Source: Chara braunii
Lineage: Eukaryota > Streptophyta > Charophyceae > Charales > Characeae
Length of the DNA stretch: 30,702 nt
NCBI GenBank assembly: GCA_003427395.1
Contig: BFEA01000117.1
Location: 2,575,276 to 2,605,977 of the forward strand
Reading direction: 5' to 3'
The position numbers and the translations under genes were made by a program. Position 1 is the first letter of the stretch, and each line of letters starts with the position of its first letter. Below the pieces are notes generated by a model that searched no databases, was not told where the DNA came from, and saw only the letters and a program-made list of their open reading frames with translations. Shown in pieces: positions 1 through 9,545 of the stretch.

Positions 1-612
1 CCTGTGCTCTCCTTTGGTGCTCGACGGGAACTTGCTGCTCATCTTTGGTGTTCGGTGCTCATCGTTGATCCGTGCTTTTCGTCACGTGCTCATCGTGGAT
101 CCGTGCTTTTCTTTGCTGCATGATCGCGTGCTTTTGGTGCTCGGTTCTCATCGTGGATCCGTGCTTTTGGTCACGTGCTGATCGTGGATCCGTGCTTTGG
201 TGCATGATCACGTGCTGATCATGGATCCGTGCTTTGGTGCATGATCACGTGCTGATCGTGGATCTGTGATTTTCTTTGGTGCATGATCACTTGCTCATCG
301 TCGATCCGTGCTTTTGGTGCTCGGTGCTCATTGTGGATACGTGCTTTTGGTGCTCGATGCTCATCGTGGATACGTGCTTTTCGTGCTCATCGTGGATCCG
401 TGCTTTTCTTTGGTGCATGATCGTGTGCTCATCGTCGATCCATGCTTTTGGTGCTCGGTGCTCATCGTGGATACGTGCTCATCCTGGTGCTCGGTGCTCA
501 TCGTTGATCCACGCTTTTCGTGCTCATCGTTGATCCGTGCTTTTCGTGCTCATCGTGAATACGCGCTTTTCGTGCTCGATGCTCATCGTGGATCCGTGCT
601 CATCATGAATCC
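1..612. repeat. Variable minisatellite, GTGCTCATCGTGGATCCGTG core
   Basis: About eighteen imperfect copies of a core reading GTGCTCATCGTGGATCCGTG followed by CTTTT are spaced roughly 24-44 bp apart. The spacers are modular: short words such as TTTGGTGCTCG, GGTGCATGATCAC and CGTCAC are shuffled between cores. The array starts before the window and runs directly into a CT microsatellite. Open reading frames across it are low-complexity products of the repeat, not genes. Confidence 0.9.
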
Positions 613-1485
613 GTGCTCTCTCTCTCTCTCTCTCCCTCTCTCTCTCTCTCTCTACCTATCTATCTATCTTTCTATCTATGGAGGGAGGAGAGAGAGAGAG
701 AGAGAGGCACCATCACCATCCCTCCTCCCTCGGCCCGTCCTCCATTCCTGCCTCGACCCTCGCTCCTCCCTCCCTCACTCCTGCCCCATCGGCCCTCCCT
801 TCTTACTCCGTGTATCCTTCCTTCTTTCCTCCCTCGCCTTCTCCCTCCTCCCTCTGGTGGCGTTACCTTCCTCGGCCCTCCGTCCTCCCTTGCTTCATGC
901 TCCCTTATCTGGGGACGATATAGAGAGTGCATTCAGTTTTCCTTAGCTTTCTCAATTTGCGTTAAGGCTTAGCGCCACTTTTTTTTTCAATGTGAATAAG
1001 GGCAAGCGTGTGCTCTCGCGCGTGCGGTCGCACACAGACGCACACAGTGAGGGGTGTGGATGTGGGGAGAGAGAGAGAGAGAGAGAGAGGCACACAAATG
1101 GATTGGTGGGAGATGGAGAATGAAGAGGGGCGTGTGAGAATTGGGGAAAGGAGGGGAGAGAAGGGCAGGAGAAGCCACAGTAGGACGAGGGGGGAAAGAA
1201 TTTGAAGAGGCGCAGAGCGATAGCGTGGGTGTAGTTGGAGGAAGAGGAGGGGGCGCATGGTACTACGTCATGGGAGGGAAGGGACAGTCAAGGGGTAAGG
1301 ATGGTACAGTGACAAAGGGGAAGAGTGGGAGGGAGAGCGGTACATGTCATGGATGGGGGAAAGATGGGGGGACGAGGAAGGGGGGAAGGGCTAAGGTGGA
1401 GTGTGGAAGGCCCAAAATCGCACCGCGTGGCAGCGCCACGAGGAGCAATTTTTTCTGTATTTCTTTTTTTCCCCCTTATGTGTGC

Positions 1486-1538
<53 letters not shown>
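613..1538. repeat. Microsatellite-rich intergenic DNA
   Basis: The stretch holds (CT)n at about 614-652, (TATC)n at 653-679, (GA)n at 687-706, (GA)n at about 1067-1089, (TG)n at about 1487-1516 and (AG)n at 1517-1538. Between them, 707-900 is pyrimidine-rich and 1090-1400 is purine-rich on the plus strand. A GTGCG/CGCAC inverted repeat sits near 1020-1035. Long ORFs on both strands are strings of R/E or S/L dipeptides and are not credible genes. Confidence 0.85.
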
Positions 1539-1539
<1 letters not shown>

Positions 1540-1652
1540 CGGGGCAAGGGAGGAGGATTAGGTGGAGTTGGCCTTTTGCGTCTCTTTTTTTTGCGTGTGA
1601 GAGAGTGATAGGGACAGGGAAGGGAGGACGGTTACGGGAAAATCAGCAGTGG

Positions 1653-1706
<54 letters not shown>

Positions 1707-1817
1707 GGGGCAAGGGAGGAGGATTAGGTGGAGTCGGCCTTTTGCGTCTCTTTTTTTGCGTGTGAGAGAGTGATAGGGACAGGGAAGGGAGGACGGTTAC
1801 GGGAAAGTCAGCAGTGG

Positions 1818-1848
<31 letters not shown>

Positions 1849-1960
1849 CGGGGCAAGAGAGGAGGATTAGGTGGAGTCGGCCTTTTGCGTCTCTTTTTTT
1901 GCCTGTGAGAGAGTGATAGGGACAGGGAAGGGAGGACGGTTACGGGAAAGTCAGCAGTGG

Positions 1961-1996
<36 letters not shown>

Positions 1997-2122
1997 GGGG
2001 CAAGGGAGGAAGGTTAGGTGGAGTCGGCCTTTTGCGTCTCTTTTTTTGCGTGTGAGAGAGTGATAGGGACAGGGAAGGGAGGACGGGGAAAGTCAGCAGT
2101 GGGATGAGAGAGAGAGAGAGAG
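1539..2122. repeat. ~145 bp tandem satellite with embedded GA microsatellite
   Basis: Four nearly identical units begin with ACGGGGCAAG at 1539, 1705, 1848 and 1995. Each has a conserved body (AGGAGGATTAGGTGGAGT, CCTTTTGCGTCTC, GTGATAGGGACAGGGAAG, GTCAGCAGTGGGATGAG) followed by a pure GA run. The spacings of 166, 143 and 147 bp differ mainly because the GA run differs in length. The last unit lacks a few bases (GTTACGG) and degenerates after 2122. Confidence 0.93.
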
Positions 2123-2364
2123 ATGGGGGAGTTGATGAGGATTAGGAGGAAGTCGGTGGCTGGGGGGGAGGTAAAAGGTTCATCACACTTTTTTGTCTTT
2201 TTCTTTTCTCTATTTTTTTTTCGTACGTGTGTGTGTGAGAGAGAGATAGACGGGGGAAGGGAGGAGGGTGAGGGGGAAGCCGGCGAGGTGGTGGGAGGTA
2301 TAGCCGCGCTAAGTGCCAGGATGTCTTTTGTCTTTTGTCTTTTGATTTGATTTTTTTTTTTCTA

Positions 2365-2420
<56 letters not shown>

Positions 2421-2439
2421 GGGGGTGGACTGTGCCAAG
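2123..2439. repeat. Purine-rich DNA with TG/AG microsatellites
   Basis: A degenerate continuation of the preceding satellite passes into T-rich sequence, a short GTGTGTGTGAGAGAGAGA run near 2227-2246, and a (TG)n-(AG)n compound microsatellite at about 2370-2420. No gene is visible. Confidence 0.75.
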
Positions 2440-2673
2440 CTGTTCATTATGTGACTGTGACACGTGCTACTTCGTTTCTTCTTTGCCTCTTGCCTTCCAG
2501 GAAATGTTCCAAGATGCATGCCCGACATTATGGCTCTCATGTCAATGCTACTCCCGACAAGTCCCCCACCCGCAGAGCAACTGCCAAGCAGATTGAATTC
2601 TGATTGTTTCATTCATACAATGCAAAACTCGCTTAACATCAGTGGCACTCCTATAGTTGGAGGCGTCTTCCAA

Positions 2674-2783
2674 CAGCTTCCCCGGGCCAATCGTCAATGA
2701 CATCATCCGAGCCCACCAAACTGAGACTCAGCTTCCCCGGGCCAATCGTCAATGACATCATCCGAGCCCACCAAACTGAGACT
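2674..2783. repeat. 55 bp tandem duplication
   Basis: The 55 bp segment starting CAGCTTCCCCGGGCC at 2674 is repeated exactly from 2729 to 2783. The identity implies a recent slippage or repair duplication. Upstream, at about 2490-2501, a pyrimidine tract ending in CTTCCAG looks like a 3' splice site and precedes a 66-codon open frame ending at 2700, but I do not recognise the product. Confidence 0.9.
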
Positions 2784-3197
2784 CACTCACACACGCTTGC
2801 ACTTGCACACACAGCGCCCAAACTCAACAAGTAAGCACGGGGCATACATGCAAGATAGCTTGATCACAAACATATCCAGAGAACACAGCAAACAAAGTCT
2901 GATTCTGAATCTTTACCAAAAACATCAACGGGACAACGGACTGGATTTTCTCAGAAAAGTCCAGAGTTCTTGCACACCACAAAACAAAAACGATACTGCA
3001 AAGGTAATGGCTCCCCAAACAACACACGCCAAGATAAAGAAAAGAGAATGTTCGCTGGTATTCCCTGCTATTGTCTTGCACGCGGGTTTTCGTCTGCTCT
3101 CAGGCTCGTCTTTTTCTTATTGTGAAAGAAGCGGCATATGATAGGGAAGTTCCTTATGCGTTTTCTTTCTTTTGTGCTTTTTTCTTTTTCTGTTTTT

Positions 3198-3225
3198 GCG
3201 GGCGAAGCCACAACGGGTCATCTAG
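3198..3225 (+). mobile_element. Possible Helitron 3' terminus
   Basis: The sequence GCGGGCGAAGCC at 3198-3209 can form a small GC-rich hairpin (GGC-GAA-GCC, extendable with mismatches). About ten bases later it ends in CTAG at 3222-3225, followed by T. Helitron rolling-circle transposons typically end with a GC hairpin 10-12 nt before CTRR and insert between A and T. If real, the element body lies to the left on the plus strand; the 5' TC end was not found and no Rep/helicase ORF is present, so it would be a non-autonomous copy. Confidence 0.4.
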
Positions 3226-3443
3226 TATCAATAAGATTGATCCTTTTTCCAAACAAGAAAGGAAAAAAAGAAAATGAAAAAAGAAAAAGGCTTTTTCACC
3301 TTTGTTCCCCTCCCCCCCCTCGTTTTTGGAAGAAGATTCTCTGGGTGTTTGTGCCCTGTGCCTTGACTCCGGTGAGAGAGACGGGAAGCATTCAATGCCT
3401 GCCAGCCCTTTCGATTTCAGGGCTGCACTGTAACGTTGCCACT

Positions 3444-3628
3444 GCACTTCTGCACCGTACCTGATAAATCTGAGGGCAATCACGTTCAGAGCTTGGTTTC
3501 CCTTTCCCCCTCTTTTCTTCTTTGTCACTTTCCAGAATGTATCTGGCGGCACTTCTGCGCCGTAGTGGATCAATCTGAGGGGCAATCTCGTTCAGAGCTT
3601 GGTTTCCCTTTTGCCCTTTGTTTCTTCT
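3444..3628. repeat. 105 bp tandem duplication (diverged)
   Basis: GCACTTCTGC starts at 3444 and again at 3549, and both copies continue with CAATCTGAG/AATCTGAG, GTTCAGAGCTTGGTTTCCCTTT and a T/C-rich tail. The copies differ by several substitutions and small indels, so this duplication is older than the 55 bp one at 2674. The flanks at 3226-3443 and 3629-4260 are A/T-rich or purine-rich and hold no recognisable gene. Confidence 0.8.
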
Positions 3629-4261
3629 TCTTTTTCTTTTTTTGCCGAAACACGTTCCATTTCGATTCGAAAATGAATCGAGGCCGGGGACCTCACAATT
3701 TTCCCGGAGTTATCCTGGCAGCATCAGCCGGTTTCGTTTTTAACGGGACCACGTGGAACCGACTCTTATCAGAAAGGATTACCAAACATATCAAAATACT
3801 GGTAAAGCTAATAGCTGGAGATTAAGAGTTTAATAAACGAGGACTGAATTGATGGTAGGATAGAGAAAGGGGGGAGGGGGGAGTGAGATGAGATGAGGAG
3901 GGGGATAGGGGCAGAGAGGGGAAGTGAAATGGCGCTTCTTGTGCTATCTATACACAGGCCTAAAGCAAGGAGCGGCCTGATAACCAGCCCAGAAGCGGCT
4001 GGTTGGAGCCAGTAACACTGGACTCCCCCACAGACGGCGACACTCTCCTCCCACCTCCCCACTGCCTGCCTGCTACGTAGCCTACTGTGGCTCGAGCCAA
4101 CCGAGTGTTTTAGTTGTCCCATATTGGTTCCTGCCTCCTGCAGGCCTGGCAAATATGGCGTGCAGGGAATTTTCAGGCTCGACATCAATAGCTGAGAAAT
4201 GTATTTGCGGTTTAAAGGAAGCTCTGTTTTGTGAAGCTCCTCTTTGGGAGGGGGAGAAGAA

Positions 4262-4331
4262 TTATTTCAACTTAATTGTGTCCACCAGAGCTTGAGCTCC
4301 TGACATGCTTATCAGCAGTTACACCACCTTA
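4262..4331 (-). repeat. tRNA-like (SINE-like) trace
   Basis: Read on the minus strand, GTGGTGTAACTGCTGATAAG is followed by CATGTCAG and GAGCTCAAGCTC. The first part resembles the D-arm/box A of tRNA-Val-type genes, and the second resembles a T-arm/box B with a short self-complementary stem. The anticodon arm is missing, so this is not a working tRNA. A degraded tRNA-derived SINE head is the simplest reading, but chance similarity is possible. Confidence 0.25.
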
Positions 4332-4533
4332 AAAGAACCGAATCTCGCAGCAACTGTGATTGTAGGATACATTGACGAAACTACATGTGCGTGGCTGTCT
4401 GGGCATCACGTGTTAGACTCCACTTCAGTTCACTTGAAAGTCAAGCACGGCCCTAGAGCCCGAATAGTGATTAAAATGCACTAAAACCAGTTCTCGTTCC
4501 ATGTAACTCTACAAGCGGCCTCGAGAAAGTGAG

Positions 4534-4776
4534 CGGGAAAGGTGAAATGGCGGTCCATGGAAGGGAAGACCTGGTATGGGAGGCCAGCGCCACAACTGGG
4601 GGGACCGAAAACTACCTGACTGCGGGCACCCCAGCTTTTCTGTTGAATTTTCACCGGGAAAGGTGGACTGGCAGTCCACGCAAGGGAAGGCCTGGTATGG
4701 GAGGCCAGCGCCACAATAGGGGGGACTGAAAACTACCTGACTGCTGGTGCTCCTGCGTTTTTGTAGATTTTCTAGT
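4534..4776. repeat. 121 bp tandem duplication
   Basis: CGGGAAAGGTG begins at 4534 and again at 4655. Both copies continue with GGTATGGGAGGCCAGCGCC, a GGGGGGAC block and AAAACTACCTGACTGC. A partial third copy (GAGGTGAGTTGGCGGCC) may start near 4786. Similarity is high but not perfect. Short ORFs on both strands repeat with the duplication and are not convincing genes. Confidence 0.85.
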
Positions 4777-4799
4777 TACCTCGGGGAGGTGAGTTGGCG

Positions 4800-6240
4800 G
4801 CCCGATTTGCCTGGGCCACACTTGAGAACTCTAGGGCGGTTAGGAAAAGGTGGGAAACTGAACCACCACGAGAAGGAGATTTTAAGGAGATTAGCGTAGC
4901 TCTAGGGTGATGTGGAACAGTGCCCGATCAGCCCACCTTCAAGTTTGAAGTGGTATGGAACCAACACCTTTCTTTAGCACACGGGTTCCAGGGCCGGTTC
5001 TTCACCATAGGGTAATTTTTTGTCTTTTGTGGCGTAGCACAAACAGAGGGAATGGGGAGGGCTCAGCGAATAGGTCCACTAGACCGGGCTCCTCTGGAAA
5101 CCAGGACCTCAGAGCAGATAAGACAACTTCAGCATCTGTCATGCACGGGATATCTGGAATGAAACTGTCACTGCCATCAGTTTTTAGTCCTACTGCACAC
5201 CAGTCTGCAAAGCTCGGTTAATATCCTGCAGCATGCAATCCTCCCTCCTGCCAACCAGTCTTTGGAAAAGATGCCCTTTGTTTCCATTCGCCCCTTATCT
5301 GAGTTATATCTGTGTCTATAATGTTGCTTACTTGTTGCCAAGCTGCTTGGAGCGTAGTCTATGTTCTGATGGTCTTAGTGAATTGGACCCTTCCAAACAA
5401 GCCATGGTGTTGTTCCTGTTGGTCGTTCAAAAAGATTATATGTGAAGGCAGACCGAAACCAAGGGGAGTGGATTGCTGTCTGTAGGGTGAAGGGAATTAC
5501 TGGGGAAAGCCTTGTTATAGTTGCCTAGATCATGCACGGTTAAAGCCTTGTCACAGTGGAGCCGCCCATACTTGCTTGTCTTTGTTCCAAATCGTGCTGG
5601 ACTCGTTGCAATGGAACAACTATCCCTGTTCTCGACATTCTAATTTTGATTTTGACATGTGTTACAAAGGGTTGTTACCTCAAGCAAACCTTTTGTAATC
5701 ACATCATCGTCTGATATCTTCTCCACTCTCCTTCTCTCTCAATAAATCATTTGTTCACTGCGATGGCTAGATGTGTCATGAGCCATTGCAGACTCCTGAT
5801 TTTTGCTGGTTGGATTCAGTTCTATAAGGAAAAGAATTCCAAGAGAAGGTCTCTAGCATTTGTGGATTGGATTGTGATGCATTTTCTGAATTTGATATCG
5901 GTATAGAGTCTGTTTTAACTCTTTTGAGTTGTTGCGCTTGTGTTTTACTTTCTCAAGAACTTGTTTCTCATCACACATCCAAAGACTTGATAATACCATG
6001 GTGGGAGGTGGTTCAGCTGCCTTGCACAACACTTGGTTCTGGGCCTTATGGTGCAATGGCATAACTCTCAGCAGCTATCTCTACTGAACAATACACAATT
6101 GGATGATTGGACAGGATAGGGGGTAGGCGGAGAATGAGGCAGTGTGCTGATATGGGCTTGTGAAGCTAACATTTTCATATCATGGGGAAAGGAGGGCATG
6201 GTTCAGCAGGTGCAAAAAATGGAGGAGGTAGATACGAAAC
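4800..6240. other. Intergenic DNA without recognised gene
   Basis: Open frames here are short (up to 88 codons) and resemble no family I know. An AATAAA hexamer at about 5741 follows a pyrimidine-rich stretch, and TATC/TTGTTAC-type words nearby could belong to an old LTR. However, I could not find paired LTR ends, a primer-binding site or coding domains, so nothing is assigned. Confidence 0.6.
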
Positions 6241-6322
6241 CCTCCTTGTGCCGGGACTCGTTGAGGCTTCTCGACATGTTACCTCCTTGTGCCGGGACCC
6301 GTCGAGGCTTCCCAACATGTCA
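6241..6322. repeat. 41 bp tandem duplication
   Basis: CCTCCTTGTGCCGGGAC begins at 6241 and again at 6282. The two 41 bp units differ at only a few positions. 6323-6560 carries nothing recognisable apart from a poly-T run at about 6545-6561 that precedes the LINE fragment. Confidence 0.85.
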
Positions 6323-6561
6323 CCCTGAATGCGTAAACATAAAACAGCCCAAACCGCAATAACACAAAAGATGGAAGGACAAGACAAGAAGCACTCGAAA
6401 GGGAAATTGGACATCAGATTGTGGAACATAGGTGGCATGGCATGAATTTTCTCCTCTCCAGCGACATGGCAAGGCATTATTGACAACAATGAATTGGTTC
6501 AGTAATAACCCACCATATATAGCACGCCTCCAAGAGATAGACCTCTTTTTTTTTTTTTTTT

Positions 6562-6854
6562 GCGTGCATCACAGCTTCTGATGACCACAGAGCAGTCCAG
6601 CAAAAGAGAGTGTGAAGGGTGAGATCAGTAGAACGTGCAGAATGGGCAGAATCCCCCAATAATGCATCCCCAGGAATCCCAACACTTCTACACAACAGAT
6701 CAAGAGCTTCCCAAGTAATAAGTATGGACCAAGTAACAAAAGACCTGTCACAAGGAAAATGGATCGGACTAGACCTCACTTATAGGCAAGAAGAGATCAC
6801 TATAGTGAATGTCTATGCACCTATATTACAGGCCATAAATATAATTAAACATGT
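6562..6854 (+). pseudogene. LINE (non-LTR retrotransposon) endonuclease fragment
   Basis: In one plus-strand frame (with one stop near 6613) the translation ends with KWIGLDLTYRQEEITIVNVY followed by AP. The ITIVNVYAP block is the conserved beta-strand and N-x-Y motif of the APE-type endonuclease domain of L1-like LINEs. Upstream residues (GIPTLLHNRS) fit the preceding strand of the same domain. LINEs nick target DNA with this domain before target-primed reverse transcription. Only about 90 codons remain, the reverse transcriptase is absent, and the fragment stops where gypsy integrase sequence begins near 6855. It is a dead remnant, identified by motif only. Confidence 0.7.
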
Positions 6855-7940
6855 GAGTCCACCTTAGACATCTTGACCCAGACGTAACTTCCCGCTTCGA
6901 ATGGTGCAGGCTGACGCTTCTTGTTAGCATGTTTGATCAGGGGCTCCTGACGCTTATTCATTGCTGCGACAACAGTTTTGAACAAGCGGTCATAAATGAC
7001 ACTAGCCAGGTCGGCCAGGTGTTAGACCGGGTGTCTGATTAGGAACAGGAAAGATAGAGGATTGCGTACGTTCCATCTGTAATGTAGCCGATTCGGTGTC
7101 ATGCCGGTGGAAGAGTGGATGGAGTTGTTGTACAACCCCTTCACAATTGGCAATTCTACATCCCAAGTGTTCAGATCGGGAATGATAAGAGTGCGGAGAA
7201 GTTGAGTGACAGTCCGGTTGATCTCCTCAACCAAACCATTGGCTTCAGGATGACGAGCAGGTGCCATCTTGAGATTCATATCGTTGATTTGGCTAGTGAA
7301 GTCTTTCCAATCTGTGCTAATGAACTGGGTATCCCGATCACTCACAAGTCTTTGGGGGTGCATATTGCATAATGTAATGCTTGTTAAATTCTTCGATACA
7401 AGCTCAGTTGGGGCGTGAAGTGGCAATGGAATCAGATTCAAGAATTTTGAAAATGGTCAACGATCACCATCACTTGTGAGTAGCCATTCGTACTCTCCTT
7501 TCCCATATCCGTGAAATCAATGGAAACTGACCCTCCGAGACCATCGAGAATGGGTAGGGGATGAAGTGACCCATAGGGCTTTTGCCTAGATGGCTTGATC
7601 TGTTGACATACTTGACACTCAGCCACAAACTTGTGTGCAGATCCTTTCATACTCGGCCAATCAAATTGCGGCAATAGACTTCCGTATGTTTTCTCAAAAC
7701 CGAAGTGTCCACTCCGACCATGAGCCAGATCCAAGAAATGAGTGCGGGGAGACTCATGGTTGGGTACACACAAACACACATGCTTCCTGTAATGTCGGAA
7801 CAACAAAACCCTTACACTCGTGGAAATCAGGCTGATTGTTGGGGCCAGCCTTGAGATGCTCCTGATCCTTGGTCGTTTGCTCAACTAGTTCCTTCTTCAG
7901 TTTCTTTCGGAGGTCGTAGGAGCTCACAAGGCAAGTCATA
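6855..7940 (-). pseudogene. Integrase domain of gypsy element 1
   Basis: The minus strand encodes the HHCC zinc-binding module (H-x4-H in AHGRSGHFGFEKT, then CQVC about 33 residues later) at roughly 7615-7790. The catalytic core follows: SIDFTDM with the first Asp, VSDRDTQF with the second, and HPEANGLVEEINR with the catalytic Glu. A frameshift at about 7440 separates the first Asp from the second. The C-terminal part continues in broken frames to FEAGSYVWVK near 6870-6900 and then stops. Integrase would join the cDNA ends to host DNA in the nucleus; this copy cannot be translated as one protein. Confidence 0.9.
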
Positions 7941-8397
7941 GGGCCTCGTTAGACACTCCTTGGGGACGTGAAATCCACAAGGACGCGCTCGTTCCACCTG
8001 TCGTTGGGGACGAAATTGAAAAAGAAATGTGAAAACGCCACAAGGAAAATTCCTTGTGGCATCCTTGTGGTCCTAACCATTTCTTCCTTGTGCCCAAGGG
8101 ACCTCGTGAGGTCCCTTGGACACAAGGAATCCGCGTTTCACAGAGAGGAGATGGCACACGGGTAAATAGACGTTACAGCTGAGAATCTGGATCGTGGCGG
8201 CACCCTATTGGCTGAAGGCCTGAACACAACTGTTTTTTTTTTTTTTTTTCCTTTTTTTTTTTTGACATCAGGCTTAGGAAATGTCCTCGGGNGACGTCCC
8301 CAAGGACAGGTGGAACGAAGAGCCCAAATTCCCTTACGAGCTACAAGGAAAATTCCTTGTGGCTCAAGGAACTCATAAGGAGTGTCTAACAAGGCCC
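7941..8397. mobile_element. MITE-like terminal-inverted-repeat element with 3 bp target duplication
   Basis: The left end reads GGGCCTCGTTAGACACTCC and the right end, reverse-complemented, reads GGGCCTTGTTAGACACTCC. The inverted homology continues inward to CGTTCCACCTGTC followed by TTGGGGACG (about 8001-8019 on the left, 8297-8316 on the right). ATA flanks both ends (7938-7940 and 8398-8400). The 457 bp element has no transposase ORF and carries one N at 8292. A 3 bp duplication and a GGGCC-type end are compatible with PIF/Harbinger-like non-autonomous elements, although ATA is not the classic TWA target. Removing it restores the gypsy reading across RNase H and integrase, so it inserted after the retroelement. 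Confidence 0.85.
8086..8127. repeat. Near-perfect palindrome inside the TIR element
   Basis: CCTTGTGCCCAAGGGACCTC is followed, after two bases, by an almost exact inverted copy ending CACAAGG, giving a ~20 bp-arm hairpin with one mismatch. Smaller palindromes with arms CCACAAGGAA/TTCCTTGTGG lie at 8038-8059 and a variant at 8342-8362. The element is built from nested inverted repeats of CAAGG-type words. Confidence 0.85.
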
Positions 8398-8400
8398 ATA

Positions 8401-8842
8401 TACTGCGGGTGGCGAGACAATGCATCAACAACTCAATTATAACAATCCTTTTGTGCTTCAATTCAAAATAAAAAATATCAATCTCATGCAACCAGCTTGT
8501 CAGGTAGTGGATAAGGTAGTTTGTTCCTTGATCCACTTCAAAGTCTCGTGATGTGAGAAGACTTTGAAGTGGCGTCCCAAAAGACAGCACTTCCAATGGT
8601 CTAGTGCCGCACGCAAAGCATAAAGTTCACGCATGTAGGTGGAAGTAACTACCTTTTCTCTGGCATGCGTTTGCTGTAGTACTTGAGTGGACACAAGCCG
8701 TCATCATCATCTTGTTGCAACACTACGCCAATCCCATATTGGCTCGCATGTGTAGTAACTACGAATGCGAGTTTGGGATCTGCAATGTGGAGTGAAGGAT
8801 GATTTACCAAGGCCTCTTTCAAGGCTTGATTGACAGTTTCAC
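8401..8842 (-). pseudogene. RNase H domain of gypsy element 1, catalytically dead
   Basis: The minus-strand frames give THASQYGIGVVLQQ near 8715-8760, then YMRELYALRAALDHW, LLGRHFKVFSHHETLKW and, in another frame, VVDALSRHPQY at about 8400-8430. This is the RNase H domain plus connector of Ty3/gypsy Pol, which removes the RNA strand during reverse transcription. In functional relatives the first motif has Asp where this copy has His (THAS), and the SHHETLKW motif likewise has His where Asp is expected. The Glu in RELYAL is kept. At least two frameshifts and a stop also break the frame, and the TIR element follows directly after the connector. Confidence 0.88.
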
Positions 8843-8843
8843 A

Positions 8844-9545
8844 TTACGTAAGACCACGAAAAGAACGCAGTTCATGGACATTCAAGGGTTGAGGCCACTT
8901 GCGAATGACCTCAACCTTGATTGCCTTGGGCTCGAGGTCTGCTGCAGACAACGAATGCGCAAGATAAATGATGCTATCCCTCCCAAACTCAGATTTCTCT
9001 GAGTTGAGATGGGGCTGCGTTTTCTTGAGAATCTCCAACACTTCCTCAAATGTGTCTCAAGTGTCCTTCCATCGAATTGCTGAAGATCAAGATATCATCC
9101 TGATAGATGACAACAAACCGACCAATGTCCATGAGACATTGACAGGTGGTTGGTGTGTTTGTGAGACCGAAGGGCATAATGGTAAATCCGTACAACCCAT
9201 TGCGAGTTTTGAATGCGGTTTTGTGCTGGTCCACATGATTGACTTCAATCTGGTGGTAGCGAGATTTGAGATCGATTTTGGAGAAGACCTTGCACCCACC
9301 TACAACGTCACACAAGTCATCAATGTGCGACAAGGGATAAATATTCTTCCTAATGATTTGATTAAGTCCACCGTAGTCAATACACATCCGGAGTTTGCCT
9401 CCATTTTTGGGAACAAACAAAACAGGTGCATCAAATTCAGATTCAGTAGGCTTAATCCACCTCCTCATCGATCAAGGCATCAATTTGCCTTTGTAGTTCC
9501 TCCAACTCGCTTTACCCCATACGATAAACACAACCCTTTGAGGGA
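8844..9545 (-). pseudogene. Reverse transcriptase domain of gypsy element 1
   Basis: The minus strand encodes ELEELQRQIDALIDE (about 9475-9520), then APVLFVPKNGGKLRMCIDY, FSKIDLKSRYHQI with the first catalytic Asp, MPFGLTN, and VIYQDDILIFS with the YxDD catalytic pair. After a frameshift near 9043 it continues with EKSEFGRDSIIYLAHSLS, KVEVIRKWPQP and ELRSFRGLT. Frames change near 9468 and 9043. Relative to the family, several residues are missing before the YQDD motif (LMDIGRFVVIY) and about thirty after RSFRGLT, where the frame jumps to the pre-RNase H segment. The domain synthesises cDNA from element RNA; this copy is inactive by frame damage although its catalytic motifs survive. Confidence 0.93.

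Noticed and set aside
308-946. 212-codon ORF over the first minisatellite
   Set aside because: It is repetitive translation of the minisatellite and CT run, with no domain-like composition.
4305-4484. A 59-codon plus-strand frame from ATG at 4305 to the stop at 4482
   Set aside because: It has a plausible amino-acid mix but matches no family I know, overlaps the tRNA-like trace on the other strand and has no visible splice or promoter context.
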